Positions 26,506 through 35,907 are shown, numbered from the stretch's first letter. The stretch is 55,766 nucleotides of DNA from Oscillibacter sp. (GCF_028693505.1 NZ_JAQUVF010000016.1:1-55766); one strand, 5' to 3'. Notes: a model not told the origin generated them from the sequence alone. Translations and numbers: made by a program.

Positions 26506-26841
26506 ATGAAAAAGACCATGGAACACAGCCGGCTGCTGGTGCTGTCGCTGCTGGCGGGAGAGGATATGTACGGCTACCAGATGATCGTGGAGCTGGCGCG
26601 CCGGTCCGATCATACCTTTGAGATGAAGGAGGGGACGCTCTATCCGGTGCTCCACGCGCTGGAGCGGGAGGGACTGGTGGAGGCCTACCAGCAGGACGCC
26701 CCCACGGGGCGGGTGCGGAAGTATTACCGCCTGACGCGCCGGGGCGGCGCGCTGCTCAAGACCGAGACGGAGGCGTGGCAGAGCTATTCCACCGCCGTCA
26801 ACGCCGTGCTGCGCAGCAGCGCGGGACGGTCCATGGCGTGA
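26506..26841 (+). CDS. PadR-family transcriptional regulator
   Basis: A 111-residue winged-helix regulator. The PadR signature is clear: LLVLSLLAGEDMYGYQMIVEL, then EMKEGTLYPVLHALEREGLVEA and GRVRKYYRLTRRGGALL. The short C-terminal helix for dimerisation is present. The start is ATG 26506, 6 bp after GAGGAGG. It is followed 2 bp later by a membrane protein with a PadR-partner N-terminal domain, an arrangement common in Firmicutes, and likely represses its own operon through the 41-bp dyad. Confidence 0.93.
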   Translation: MKKTMEHSRLLVLSLLAGEDMYGYQMIVELARRSDHTFEMKEGTLYPVLHALEREGLVEAYQQDAPTGRVRKYYRLTRRGGALLKTETEAWQSYSTAVNAVLRSSAGRSMA

Positions 26842-26842
26842 T

Positions 26843-27571
26843 ATGGAGCGAGGAGAGTATTGCGACCGGGTGCTTGCCGCGCTGCGGCGGCTGACGCCGG
26901 AGGAGCGGGCGGCGGTCCGCAGCGAGATCGACGGCCACATCGAGGACCACATGGAATCGCTGCTGGAGCTGGGATACACCCCGGAATTGGCCCAGGAGCG
27001 CACCATGGCCGCCATGGGAGACCCGGAAGCGGTGGGTCGTGGGCTGGAGGCGCAGTATCCCCTGCGGTGGCTGCTGCTGGGGCGGTGTGCGGTGGTGCTG
27101 GCAGTGGCGGCCTGTTTGCAGGCGCTGCTGGCGGTGGGGATGCTGGGCATGGTTTGGGACAGCGTGACGGCCCGGATCTACCCCAACGAGGAGAGCAGGA
27201 TGAACGGCGTGGCAGCCACGGAGCGGGTGAATGTCCGCGTTCCGGTGGGGGACGATGTGCTGCGGGTCTACCGCTTGGCGGTGGGGCAGCGGGGAGAGGT
27301 GCCGGGCCTATGGGAGGCGGAGGTGTCCCTTTGCGCCTATGACCATCTTCCCGGCGGCATTGTCTCAGACCGGCTGCTGAGTGCCACGCAGGTGAAAAAT
27401 GAGCGGGGCGAGGCGTCCTCTCATGGTGGCGGACGGGGCAGTTGGAAGGCGGACTACACGCGGCTCTACGCCCCGCTGCAGCCGGGAGATACCTTCGTCA
27501 CGCTGGAATATGAGCGGCTGGGAGAGCGGGTCTATCTGGAGCTTTCCCTGCCGGGGGAGGGGATCTCGTGA
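26843..27571 (+). CDS. Membrane protein with HAAS/DUF1700-like N-terminal domain
   Basis: A 242-residue protein. Residues about 1-60 (EYCDRVLAALRRLTPEERAA, SEIDGHIEDHMESLLELGY, MGDPEAVGRGLEAQY) match the cytosolic HAAS-type domain that accompanies PadR regulators. One or two membrane helices follow (about 75-105), then an outer domain of about 130 residues with no recognised fold. It probably couples an envelope signal to the PadR regulator. It overlaps the next gene by 4 bp. Confidence 0.72.
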   Translation: MERGEYCDRVLAALRRLTPEERAAVRSEIDGHIEDHMESLLELGYTPELAQERTMAAMGDPEAVGRGLEAQYPLRWLLLGRCAVVLAVAACLQALLAVGMLGMVWDSVTARIYPNEESRMNGVAATERVNVRVPVGDDVLRVYRLAVGQRGEVPGLWEAEVSLCAYDHLPGGIVSDRLLSATQVKNERGEASSHGGGRGSWKADYTRLYAPLQPGDTFVTLEYERLGERVYLELSLPGEGIS

Positions 27572-28224
27572 AAAAGAACGTACTTTTCTCTCGGCGGCGG
27601 ACGGCGCTGCGCCGCATCCTGCGGACACTGGTGTGCCTGCTGCTTGTCCAGCATATCCTTGGCGTGGGATTGCTGCTGCCCCGGCAGGCCATCCGTCAGG
27701 TGGAGCAGCGCAGCGGCGTCACCGGGACGCGTGTGGTGGCCCGGCGCTGGATGCCGAAGCTTTACGCCACCCATTTGCTGTATCTCACGGAAAATGAAGC
27801 GGCCACTCAGCTTTGCGACACGCACTGGACGATTTTTGGCTGGGAGGGCGGCTTTGGCTGGACGCTGGACTGCACCACTGGGGAACCTCTTTACATCGCG
27901 GAGCGGTCCATGTCCCGGTCTGATGAGACCCTCTGGTATTACTACGGCCGGGTGGACAATGTCCGGATCGCGGACATCAGCGTCAGCGTTCAGGCGGAGG
28001 AATTTGCGGACGGCAAGAGCGTTTCCCGGGAGGTGGACCGGTTTACCGCGGCAAAAGGAGACTGGCTTACAAAGGAAGGACGGCGGTACTTCCTGCTGCG
28101 GCAGGCGGATGGGACGTGGCCCTATGAGCAGGAGCGGCGTCGCGCGTTCGCCGTCGCGCTGGACGCGGAGGGGAAAGAGCTTTTCCGGCAGGAGATCGAG
28201 CAGGGAACCTTCAGTTATTATTGA
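27568..28224 (+). CDS. Hypothetical membrane-anchored protein of PadR operon
   Basis: Not recognised. A 218-residue protein with a basic start, one membrane segment (about 17-37, LRTLVCLLLVQHILGVGLLL) and a likely outer domain with many aromatic residues (THWTIFGWEGGFGWTLDC, TLWYYYGRVDN). The start is GTG 27568, overlapping the preceding gene by 4 bp, which points to coupled translation. The C-terminal part could be a beta-rich sensor domain, but this is inference from its composition only. Confidence 0.65.
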   Translation: MKKNVLFSRRRTALRRILRTLVCLLLVQHILGVGLLLPRQAIRQVEQRSGVTGTRVVARRWMPKLYATHLLYLTENEAATQLCDTHWTIFGWEGGFGWTLDCTTGEPLYIAERSMSRSDETLWYYYGRVDNVRIADISVSVQAEEFADGKSVSREVDRFTAAKGDWLTKEGRRYFLLRQADGTWPYEQERRRAFAVALDAEGKELFRQEIEQGTFSYY

Positions 28225-28239
28225 GAAGAGGAGGACGCT

Positions 28240-28440
28240 ATGAAAGATTTTCTCGCAATGTTTTTGCTGTGGTTTGTTGTTTGCTATCTGGTGGCGGCCT
28301 TTGGAAGTTCCAATATTTGGGCGCTGCTTTGCCTGTCGGCGGTGGTGCTGTCGGTCTTTAGCGGTGCGTTTTTGAGCCAGTCCAAAAAGATGGAGGAGCT
28401 GGAAGAACGAATCCGCCATCTGGAGGAACCCAAGGAATAA
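28240..28440 (+). CDS. Small two-helix membrane protein
   Basis: A 66-residue protein with two predicted membrane helices (about 4-22 and 26-44) and a charged C-terminal coiled tail (KKMEELEERIRHLEEPKE). GAGGAGG lies before its ATG. Fourth gene of the PadR operon. The function is unknown. Confidence 0.7.
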   Translation: MKDFLAMFLLWFVVCYLVAAFGSSNIWALLCLSAVVLSVFSGAFLSQSKKMEELEERIRHLEEPKE

Positions 28441-28446
28441 AAGAAC

Positions 28447-28476
28447 GCCCCGCCGCTTTCGCGGCGGGGCTGCTTG
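28447..28476 (+). terminator. Hairpin after PadR operon
   Basis: A 10-bp GC-rich perfect stem (GCCCCGCCGC) with a 4-base loop followed by a weak T-containing tail. Confidence 0.65.
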
Positions 28477-28538
28477 CGTAAAAGATTGACACATGCGGTA
28501 CAATAGAAAAGAAACAAAACGAAATGGGAGGGAAAACC

Positions 28539-29522
28539 GTGAAGCGAAAGGTACTGCGGCGGCTGCTGGCGGGTCTGGCGGTACTGGTGCTGGTATTTCG
28601 GATGGGATTCCTTCTGTATTTCGGCGATTTTTATCACAAGGCGGAGCGGGCGTTTCAGGTGCCGGGGCTGGACAGTGATTTCATTCCCCAGGGAATCGAA
28701 AGCTTTGGCGACGGATTTCTCATCAGCGGATATCTCTCCCGTTCGGGACGGGCCCGGCTCTATCACGTGGACGCCATGGGCAACGCCGGTGCGCTGCGGC
28801 TGCTCCGAGAGGATGGCAGCGCGCTATCCTGCCATGCCGGGGGCGTCACGGCGGTGGGGGAGTTTGTGTATCTGGTGGGCGGCAGTCAGTGCTACGTGTT
28901 TTCCGCCGAAGAGGTTTCGGACTGGGACCGGAAATCCGTGACGGCGTTGGGAAGCTTTGCAACGCAGAATCGGGCGTCTTTTTGCTGCATCTGGGGAGAC
29001 GGGCTGCTGGTAGGGGAGTACGCCATGGGAGAGCGCTATTTCACGCCGGAGAGCCACCACATCGTCACGGCATCGGGAGAGGAAAACGCCGCCATGGCCA
29101 TGGTGTTTCCCCTGGATGATACGGCGCCGCTGGGCGTTTTGGAAAAACCGGCGGCGGCCGTCTCCATGCCGGAGCGCATACAGGGCCTGAGCCTGACGAA
29201 CGACGGGAGGATCGTCCTTTCCGCCTCTGCCGCGCTGGGCGTGTCCCAGCTGTATCTATATGACGCTGCCCTTGTGGAAAACGGCACGCTCCGGCGGTTT
29301 CACTGGCCAAACGGGACGAGCATCCCGCTGTACTGCTTTGACGGCGACGCGCGCCTCGAGACGCTGTATCTGCCGCCGCAGACGGAGGAGACCACCTTTC
29401 GCGGCGGAAAGCTGTACGTCCTGTTTGAATCCGCCAGCTTTCGCTTTCAGTACGGAAAGCTGGTGGGAGCCGACTCCGTATACCGAATGCCCCTTCCAGA
29501 ATGGAATTCCCCGGCTAAATAG
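28539..29522 (+). CDS. Hypothetical exported protein, possibly beta-propeller
   Basis: Not assigned to a family. A 327-residue protein with an N-terminal signal anchor (about 6-26) and an outer part with repeated short runs such as GIESFGDGFLISGYLS, GGVTAVGEFVYLVGG and IQGLSLTNDGRIVLSAS, which recall propeller blades. The start is taken as GTG 28539, 6 bp after GGGAGGG; ATG 28524 lies before that site. The last five residues (NSPAK) and the stop codon are supplied by the first palindrome of the repeat element that follows, so its native end may have been changed. Confidence 0.62.
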   Translation: MKRKVLRRLLAGLAVLVLVFRMGFLLYFGDFYHKAERAFQVPGLDSDFIPQGIESFGDGFLISGYLSRSGRARLYHVDAMGNAGALRLLREDGSALSCHAGGVTAVGEFVYLVGGSQCYVFSAEEVSDWDRKSVTALGSFATQNRASFCCIWGDGLLVGEYAMGERYFTPESHHIVTASGEENAAMAMVFPLDDTAPLGVLEKPAAAVSMPERIQGLSLTNDGRIVLSASAALGVSQLYLYDAALVENGTLRRFHWPNGTSIPLYCFDGDARLETLYLPPQTEETTFRGGKLYVLFESASFRFQYGKLVGADSVYRMPLPEWNSPAK

Positions 29523-29758
29523 CCGGGGAATTCAGCTTGTTCAAAAGTCTTACTTCAGTTTGCCGCAGGAGCGGAAAAAAATGAAATCTGTTTTCTCCCG
29601 CGACCTGTGCGTGGGAGAAAACACTTTGCGCGAAGCGTGCGTCGAACAGTCCGCTGAAAGCGGACATATGAGGCGCAAAGCGCAGCGAAGCCCTTTGCCC
29701 CAAAAGCCCAACGGCTTTTGGGGCAGTCTCAATTCCCCGGCTAAATAGCCGGGGAATT
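29505..29758. repeat. Hairpin-rich element between two identical 28-bp palindromes
   Basis: The same 28-bp palindrome (AATTCCCCGGCT, then AAAT, then its complement) occurs at 29505-29532 and 29731-29758. Between them are at least three more perfect hairpins: GTTTTCTCCC/GGGAGAAAAC near 29590-29622, GTCCGCT/AGCGGAC near 29649-29665, and GCCCCAAAAGCC/GGCTTTTGGGGC at about 29697-29724. No long reading frame is convincing here. It looks like a small non-coding repeat (MITE- or REP-like) or a structured RNA. The 29523-29764 stretch holds no gene. Confidence 0.7.
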
Positions 29759-29764
29759 TTCACG

Positions 29765-30643
29765 TTATTCCGTATAGTGCGTGTGGCTAAAAATGTGGTC
29801 CTGACAAAAACAGTGATACCCCGCGCAGCGGGAGCAGTACCGAAACTCCAGCTCGGGAAAATCCGCGTCGGTGCGGCCGCAGACGGCGCACTTATGGCGG
29901 TAGCCCCGCTCCGCCTCCTTCTTTTTCTGCTGCCGGACAGCGGATTTAAATTGCACAGTCTGGGGAGAGCGCTGGTGCCGGGTGAGAAAGCCGATGTCCG
30001 CGAGGATGTCCCGGATGCGGTCCCAGAAAAAAACGGCATAGGCAAGCCATGCTGCCAGCAGCACCGGCAAAATGGCCGGTAGCAGCAGCTTCACCGCCAG
30101 GGTGTTCATGCGGATGATGTCGGAGAAGGTCAAAAAGACGTAGAACAGGGCCAGCCACTTGGCCCGGATGGGAAGAACGAAATAAAACCGGATCAGGGCG
30201 TCGGGGTAAAGGGTTGCAAAGGCCAGAAACAACACGTTATTGAGGTAGCTGTTGGTGACCATGGCAAAGGGACTCCACAAAAGACTGATGGACCCGAAAA
30301 TCACCGTCAAAGCCGCGCCGGTGAGATAGAAGAGCGTGAATTTCGCGCTGCCCCACGACTCTTCAATGGAGGTGCCGATGGAGTAATAGAAAAACATACC
30401 CAGCACCATCCAGAGCATCCGGTCGTATTCCGGGATAAACAGCCACGTGATAATCCGCCAAAGCTCTCCGTGCAGGATCGCCCCCGCGTCGAAGCTCAGC
30501 ATGGCGGAAGCGGCGTTGCCGGAAAACGAGTCCAGCAAAAATACCGCGGCGGTGATGAACACGACGTAGCGCATCAGATTGGGAATGCCGAAGCGGGGGT
30601 GGTTCAGACAGAAACGGTCCACCGCGTCACAGAGTTTCCTCAA
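29765..30643 (-). CDS. Rhomboid-fold membrane protein with C-terminal zinc ribbon
   Basis: A protein of about 292 residues with six or so membrane helices in the rhomboid order (LWRIITWLFIPEY, then FFYYSIGTSIEESWGSAKFT) and a cytosolic tail with CxxC pairs (HKCAVCGRTD and YCSRCAGYHCFC) that probably bind zinc. The rhomboid catalytic GxSG and second-site His are not visible; the matching position reads TNSYLNN. It is therefore probably not a protease. The start is uncertain: TTG 30643 lies 8 bp after GGAGG, while ATG 30661 lies before that site. Confidence 0.75.
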   Translation of the reverse strand: MRKLCDAVDRFCLNHPRFGIPNLMRYVVFITAAVFLLDSFSGNAASAMLSFDAGAILHGELWRIITWLFIPEYDRMLWMVLGMFFYYSIGTSIEESWGSAKFTLFYLTGAALTVIFGSISLLWSPFAMVTNSYLNNVLFLAFATLYPDALIRFYFVLPIRAKWLALFYVFLTFSDIIRMNTLAVKLLLPAILPVLLAAWLAYAVFFWDRIRDILADIGFLTRHQRSPQTVQFKSAVRQQKKKEAERGYRHKCAVCGRTDADFPELEFRYCSRCAGYHCFCQDHIFSHTHYTE

Positions 30644-30661
30644 AATCAAAACCTCCAACAT

Positions 30662-30776
30662 TTATGGAATCTTTACTCTGAGAGCATTATACCCGCTGGA
30701 GTCTCAATTGTCATCAATAAATTTTAAACGTTGCCAAAAACAGATAAATTTCCCAAACATTTTACCGTCTTTTATC
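30662..30776. other. Intergenic, AT-rich
   Basis: Between the divergent rhomboid-like gene and the metK promoter. I see nothing beyond the likely - strand promoter region of the rhomboid-like gene. Confidence 0.5.
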
Positions 30777-30805
30777 TTGACAAACGGGCGGGAGAAAGAT
30801 AAAAT
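30777..30805 (+). promoter_or_regulatory. Promoter of metK
   Basis: TTGACA and TAAAAT with a 17-bp spacer, about 22 bp before the riboswitch. Confidence 0.85.
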
Positions 30806-30825
30806 AGTGCTTACAATTACATCAT

Positions 30826-30972
30826 CCCTTATCAAGAGTGGCGGAGGGAACGGCCCTATGAAACCACGGCAACCTGCGTTGTAAGGTGCCAAATCCGACG
30901 GATACCGATAGATGAGGAGCGAGAAAAGGATACTTTTTGCGCGTTTCGTCGTCGAAACGCGCATTTTTTTCG
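30826..30972 (+). ncRNA. SAM-I riboswitch (S-box leader)
   Basis: Turns off metK when SAM is plentiful. The aptamer shows the S-box landmarks: CTTATCAAGAGTGGCGGAGG, ACGGCCCTATGAAACC, CGGCAACC, GGTGCCAAATCC and GAGATAAG-like GATAGATGAGGAG. The terminator (30938-30970) is an 11-bp perfect stem (TGCGCGTTTCG) with seven T residues. The order promoter-aptamer-terminator-metK is the standard one. Confidence 0.97.
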
Positions 30973-31006
30973 ACTCTTGAGGGGGATCACAAAAGGAGAA
31001 CAACTT

Positions 31007-32194
<1,188 letters not shown>

Positions 32195-32201
32195 ACCATC
32201 C

Positions 32202-32235
32202 GCAACCCCTGCTGCCGTGAGGCGGCAGGGGTTGC
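32202..32235 (+). terminator. Hairpin after metK
   Basis: GCAACCCCTGCTGCC faces GGCGGCAGGGGTTGC (one wobble) but has no clear T run, so termination is uncertain. Confidence 0.5.
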
Positions 32236-32329
32236 TGCATTGCCGGGCTTGCCGCAGGCCGGATCGATGGGAACCGGGGAGCACCCGTACGGCCTTGGCG
32301 CCGTTGGGCGCGGCGCATGGATGAAAAGG

Positions 32330-32375
32330 GCGGAAGGGACGAGTTGACAGCTGTCTGCTCGTCCCTTCCGCTTTT
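32330..32375. terminator. Bidirectional terminator between metK and the kinase
   Basis: A 14-bp perfect stem (GCGGAAGGGACGAG), a 14-base loop (itself holding the palindrome ACAGCTGT) and T or A flanks on both sides. It lies just past the stop of the - strand hybrid kinase gene. Confidence 0.85.
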
Positions 32376-32400
32376 GGGGGGGATTGACCGGTTTTTCCTG

Positions 32401-34722
32401 CTAGGAGCGCTTGTCGGCATCGCCGATGAATTTTGCCAGAGTGCTGTAAAGCAGCTCCGGATCGATTGGTTTTGCGAGGTGGGCATTCATACCGGCATCC
32501 CCGGACAGCTTCCGATCGCTGTCAAACGCGTTGGCCGTCATGGCGATGATGGGAATGCGTTTTGCGTCCTGCCGCGCCATCTTGCGGATCGCTTTTGTTG
32601 CGGTCAGTCCATTCATGTTTGGCATACGCACGTCCATCAAAATCGCGGCATAGGTGCCAGGGGGATTCGCCGCGAAAATCTTTACCGCACTTTCTCCGTC
32701 ATTGGCATGGGTGACGGACATTCCTCGTTTTTCAAGCAGTTTGGTGGCAATTGTTGCATTCAGAGGGTGATCCTCCGCCAGAAGAATCCGTTTTCCGACA
32801 AGTATTTGCTGGTTATGAGACGGCTCCTGACGCGGCTCCGGGACCTCGGCAGCATTTGAGAGTCTGTAATGATAGGGGGAGGTGACGGTAAAGACGGAGC
32901 CTTTCCCCGGCTCGCTGGTGGCTGTGATATCGCCGCCCATCAGCCGCGCAATGGACCGGGAGATTGAAAGCCCCAGTCCGGTTCCGGGAATGGAGGCGGT
33001 TTCCTTTGTGCGCTCCTGCTCGAAGGGGAGAAACAGTTTTTGAATAAATTCGCTGCTCATGCCGCAGCCGTTGTCCTCAATAACGGTTTGGTCCACGGCC
33101 GTTTTGGCTTCGTCATCGCGGGTGATATTATGAAAGCTCAGCTTGACGTGCCCGCCCTCCGGCGTAAACTTGCAGGCGTTGTTCAAAATGTTCATCAGCA
33201 TCTGCTTTGTCTTTTGCGGATCGACAAAATACTCATAGGGCGGTTTCTTCCGAATGCGCGGGTTGTACTCAAAATGAATATGCTTCGCCGCCATCATGGG
33301 TTCCATCATGTCCAGCACGGCGGAGAGCACTTCGTTTGGAGAGACCCACTCTTCTTCCAGCGTGACTTTTCCACTGTCGATCCTGCTCATTTCAAGAATA
33401 TCGTTGAGGATTCCAAGCAAATACGCACTGGATTCCTTGATTTGCTCCAAATATTGCGCCGCCACGGTGCCTTGCGCCACTTCACTTCCCGCCAGCTGCG
33501 TCATGCCGAGAATTGCATTCATCGGCGTGCGGATCTCATGGCTCATATTGGCGAGAAAATCAGATTTTGCCCGGTTTGCCTTTTCTTCCGCCTCAAGGGA
33601 CGTTTGCAGCGCGTGCAGCCGCCGCTGCTCCGTAATGTCGTTATAGGTGATATAGGCCAGCACCTTCCCGTTGGGCTGGAGAATGCTGCGGCCCTTGGCC
33701 GACAGCCAGATGTATTCACCGGTCTTTTTGTTGCGAGTGCGGTATTCGTAATCGATGGCGCTGTCGGGAATGCGCAGCGTCTTGATGACCTTCCTGACCG
33801 TCGGCATATCGTCGGGATGCGTCAACTGAAAGACTTCTTGATTCTGTATGCCGGTGGCTTTTGCGCTGTCAATGCCCATCATCTCGCAAATGGCAGGGTT
33901 TGCAATGACGATGCGAACATCCTGCTGGGAAAGCTCAAATACAAAAACGCCCACTGCGATGTTTTTCAAGACATTGATGAGCGTCGATTTTTGCTCGTTC
34001 AGCAGATTTTCTTTGGTCACATCCGTTGCAATCGCCACAACGTAATGCGGCAGCTCATCCCGTATGTAGATTGCCCGGCTTTGCATCAGGCGAAATGGAA
34101 AGGTGTTTTTCAGGCGATACCGAACGGTGACCTCTTCAGCGCCGTTGGCGTCTGACCCGTTTTCCAGCAGTACCGCCGGAGAGAGCAGCCGCCGAACCTC
34201 ATCCACATCATCGGGATGGATCTCCGCCTGGCACATATATTCAAAAGCGGTCGGGTAGTCGCCGGCGGACGGCACAGAAAAGACGTCTGGATTTTGCAGG
34301 GTGATCTGCCGGTATTGCATGGTTTCCAGATTGATCTCCGTGTAGACGCTCACCGACTTTTGCAGAGCGCGGGTCATCCGATTCATTGACTTTTCATCTT
34401 CTGACTGAAAGGGAAGGTCCACTTGCTTTTGCACTGCCAGGAGGTACGAGGGTTTCCCGTTCCAGTCGATCTCCACCGAGCGGACAATGAAGATCATATT
34501 GGCGTCGGAGTGATTGACAAAGCTGACGTGATCCTTGCTGCGAATGGGGCAGGAAGCGCACATCTCCTTGTTTCCGTGAATGGAATAGCAGGGCTTTCCA
34601 ATTCTGTTTTTGACGGAATAGGCTTGGGCCACGGGATTTTCGTAATAGGTGATCAGGGTATCCCGATCCACAATATAAATGCCGGTATGCTTGAAGTTGT
34701 CAAATATATCCTCGACGTTCAT
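32401..34722 (-). CDS. Soluble hybrid sensor histidine kinase, PAS-PAS-HisKA-HATPase-REC
   Basis: A 773-residue signalling protein with no membrane segment. It begins with a PAS-like domain (about 8-105) carrying a Cys cluster (CYSIHGNKEMCASCP), then two PAS/PAC segments (about 130-240 and 250-370), HisKA with the phospho-acceptor His in NMSHEIRTPMNAILG (near 395), HATPase boxes NILNNACKFTPEGG, EDNGCGM and GTGLGLSISRS, and a C-terminal receiver with the Asp in ILMDVRMPNMNG. The ribosome site AGGAGGTGAT is near perfect. A TetR gene is divergent. The Cys cluster suggests metal or redox sensing, by inference. Confidence 0.94.
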   Translation of the reverse strand: MNVEDIFDNFKHTGIYIVDRDTLITYYENPVAQAYSVKNRIGKPCYSIHGNKEMCASCPIRSKDHVSFVNHSDANMIFIVRSVEIDWNGKPSYLLAVQKQVDLPFQSEDEKSMNRMTRALQKSVSVYTEINLETMQYRQITLQNPDVFSVPSAGDYPTAFEYMCQAEIHPDDVDEVRRLLSPAVLLENGSDANGAEEVTVRYRLKNTFPFRLMQSRAIYIRDELPHYVVAIATDVTKENLLNEQKSTLINVLKNIAVGVFVFELSQQDVRIVIANPAICEMMGIDSAKATGIQNQEVFQLTHPDDMPTVRKVIKTLRIPDSAIDYEYRTRNKKTGEYIWLSAKGRSILQPNGKVLAYITYNDITEQRRLHALQTSLEAEEKANRAKSDFLANMSHEIRTPMNAILGMTQLAGSEVAQGTVAAQYLEQIKESSAYLLGILNDILEMSRIDSGKVTLEEEWVSPNEVLSAVLDMMEPMMAAKHIHFEYNPRIRKKPPYEYFVDPQKTKQMLMNILNNACKFTPEGGHVKLSFHNITRDDEAKTAVDQTVIEDNGCGMSSEFIQKLFLPFEQERTKETASIPGTGLGLSISRSIARLMGGDITATSEPGKGSVFTVTSPYHYRLSNAAEVPEPRQEPSHNQQILVGKRILLAEDHPLNATIATKLLEKRGMSVTHANDGESAVKIFAANPPGTYAAILMDVRMPNMNGLTATKAIRKMARQDAKRIPIIAMTANAFDSDRKLSGDAGMNAHLAKPIDPELLYSTLAKFIGDADKRS

Positions 34723-35113
34723 GGTGTATCACCTCCTGCGCAAGACTTTGTGCTCAGCGCAATTATATACCCCCGTAAACAATAATTCCATCGTTTTTAC
34801 ACAATTTGGCAAAGGGCGGTGTTTTGTATCAGGTCCACGTGCTGGCAACAGGTGATTTCCTGTTCGCAAGTCCCCTCCAAGCGCCTGAGCGCAGCGCTGA
34901 AGCGGAGTTTTCTGCAAATAACCGCCGCCCACTGCCTGCCCTGCGAAAGAGGTGCGGCGGGGGACCCGGGCTGTATGAAAGCGACAGTTTTTAACGAAAT
35001 CTTTACTTTGTAGCAGAGGTGTGGTAGACTCCCTATCAATTGGAAGGCGCGTGTTGCTGCAAGACACGCTTTCTTATGATTGGTTGGACCCGATGGGGAG
35101 AGAGGGGGCGTAT
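34723..35113. other. Intergenic region between kinase and TetR genes
   Basis: 391 bp with no supported gene. It holds a - strand -10 box (TATAAT, complement of 34762-34767) for the kinase and the + strand TetR promoter at 35002-35030. The middle (about 34860-34980) is GC-rich with short imperfect hairpins but no recognised RNA. Confidence 0.6.
35002..35030 (+). promoter_or_regulatory. Promoter of the TetR-family gene
   Basis: TTTACT and TAGACT with a 17-bp spacer, 84 bp before the start. Confidence 0.6.
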
Positions 35114-35749
35114 ATGAAGTATAAGGAGTATATCGCGCAACGGAAAGACAATATTCCGGAGACAGCGTTTCATTTGTTTGCCAGGCGCGGCATTGAGGCG
35201 GTGACCATGCAGCAGATCGCGGACGAGAGCGACTGCGGCATTGCCAGTTTGTACCGGTACTACGGCACCAAGCTAAAGCTGGTCATTGAAATTGCGGCGC
35301 TGAAATGGCGGGCGTATGCCGAGACGGTGGAAGCCGACTATGAAAAGCAAAACGGCGCAGCCATGAATGGCATGGAGGAGTTTGCATTCTGCCTGTCGCG
35401 GTACATGGATTTATATCAGAATTACAAGGAGCTTTTGAAGTTCAACTTTAATTTCGACCTCTACGTCATTCACGAGCAGGCGACGAAAGAGGATATGGCG
35501 CCCTACTATGAAAGCGTGGGGCTGTTCGCAAAAAAATTCCACGTGCTCTATGAAAAAGCGCTGAACGACCACACCATGCGCACGGATATTGACGAGACGC
35601 AGCTCTATTTCGGCTCCATGTATGCCATGCTGACGACGGCTGCGAAGTATAGCTACGGCACGGTTTACCCGGTGGATAGCGTGCTGGATTATACCAGCGC
35701 GCTGGAGATGCAAATGCGGATGATTCTGGACTACGTGAAAACGAGGTGA
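35114..35749 (+). CDS. TetR-family transcriptional regulator
   Basis: A 211-residue regulator. The N-terminal helix-turn-helix is typical: IPETAFHLFARRGIEAVTMQ, then QIADESDCGIASLYRYYGTK. The C-terminal ligand domain is all-helical with no specific match. The start is ATG 35114 after AGAGGGGG; an upstream in-frame GTG would add about 31 residues without domain content. It is divergent from the hybrid kinase gene and precedes the helicase gene, which has its own promoter. The target is unknown. Confidence 0.88.
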   Translation: MKYKEYIAQRKDNIPETAFHLFARRGIEAVTMQQIADESDCGIASLYRYYGTKLKLVIEIAALKWRAYAETVEADYEKQNGAAMNGMEEFAFCLSRYMDLYQNYKELLKFNFNFDLYVIHEQATKEDMAPYYESVGLFAKKFHVLYEKALNDHTMRTDIDETQLYFGSMYAMLTTAAKYSYGTVYPVDSVLDYTSALEMQMRMILDYVKTR

Positions 35750-35791
35750 GCGCAGGCGGCGGAAATAACAGGAGCTGTACCGTAAGGATAT

Positions 35792-35820
35792 TTGATACTT
35801 TGGCGCGCTTGTGGTATACT
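35792..35820 (+). promoter_or_regulatory. Promoter of the DEAD-box helicase gene
   Basis: TTGATA and TATACT with a 17-bp spacer, 109 bp before the start codon, giving a leader of about 100 nt. Confidence 0.78.
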
Positions 35821-35830
35821 TCTATAAGGT

Positions 35831-35907
35831 TGCCGTCCCAGTGATATCTGGAGCTGTGACGAGCATGGGCGGGAGAGCCGCGCCATGACCGCGACAAGCC
35901 GACGGCA
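35831..35907 (+). ncRNA. Structured 5' leader of helicase mRNA (unidentified)
   Basis: The leader is closed by a perfect 7-bp stem, TGCCGTC with GACGGCA. Inside are CCAG-TGATAT-CTGG and a bulged hairpin ATGGGCGG/CCGCGCCAT. I do not recognise a riboswitch class. Cold-shock or autoregulatory control, as for other helicase leaders, is an inference. Confidence 0.45.

Noticed and set aside
28486-28504. TTGACA with TACAAT before the beta-propeller-like gene
   Set aside because: The two boxes are only 7 bp apart, so they cannot form one promoter; no better pair was found.
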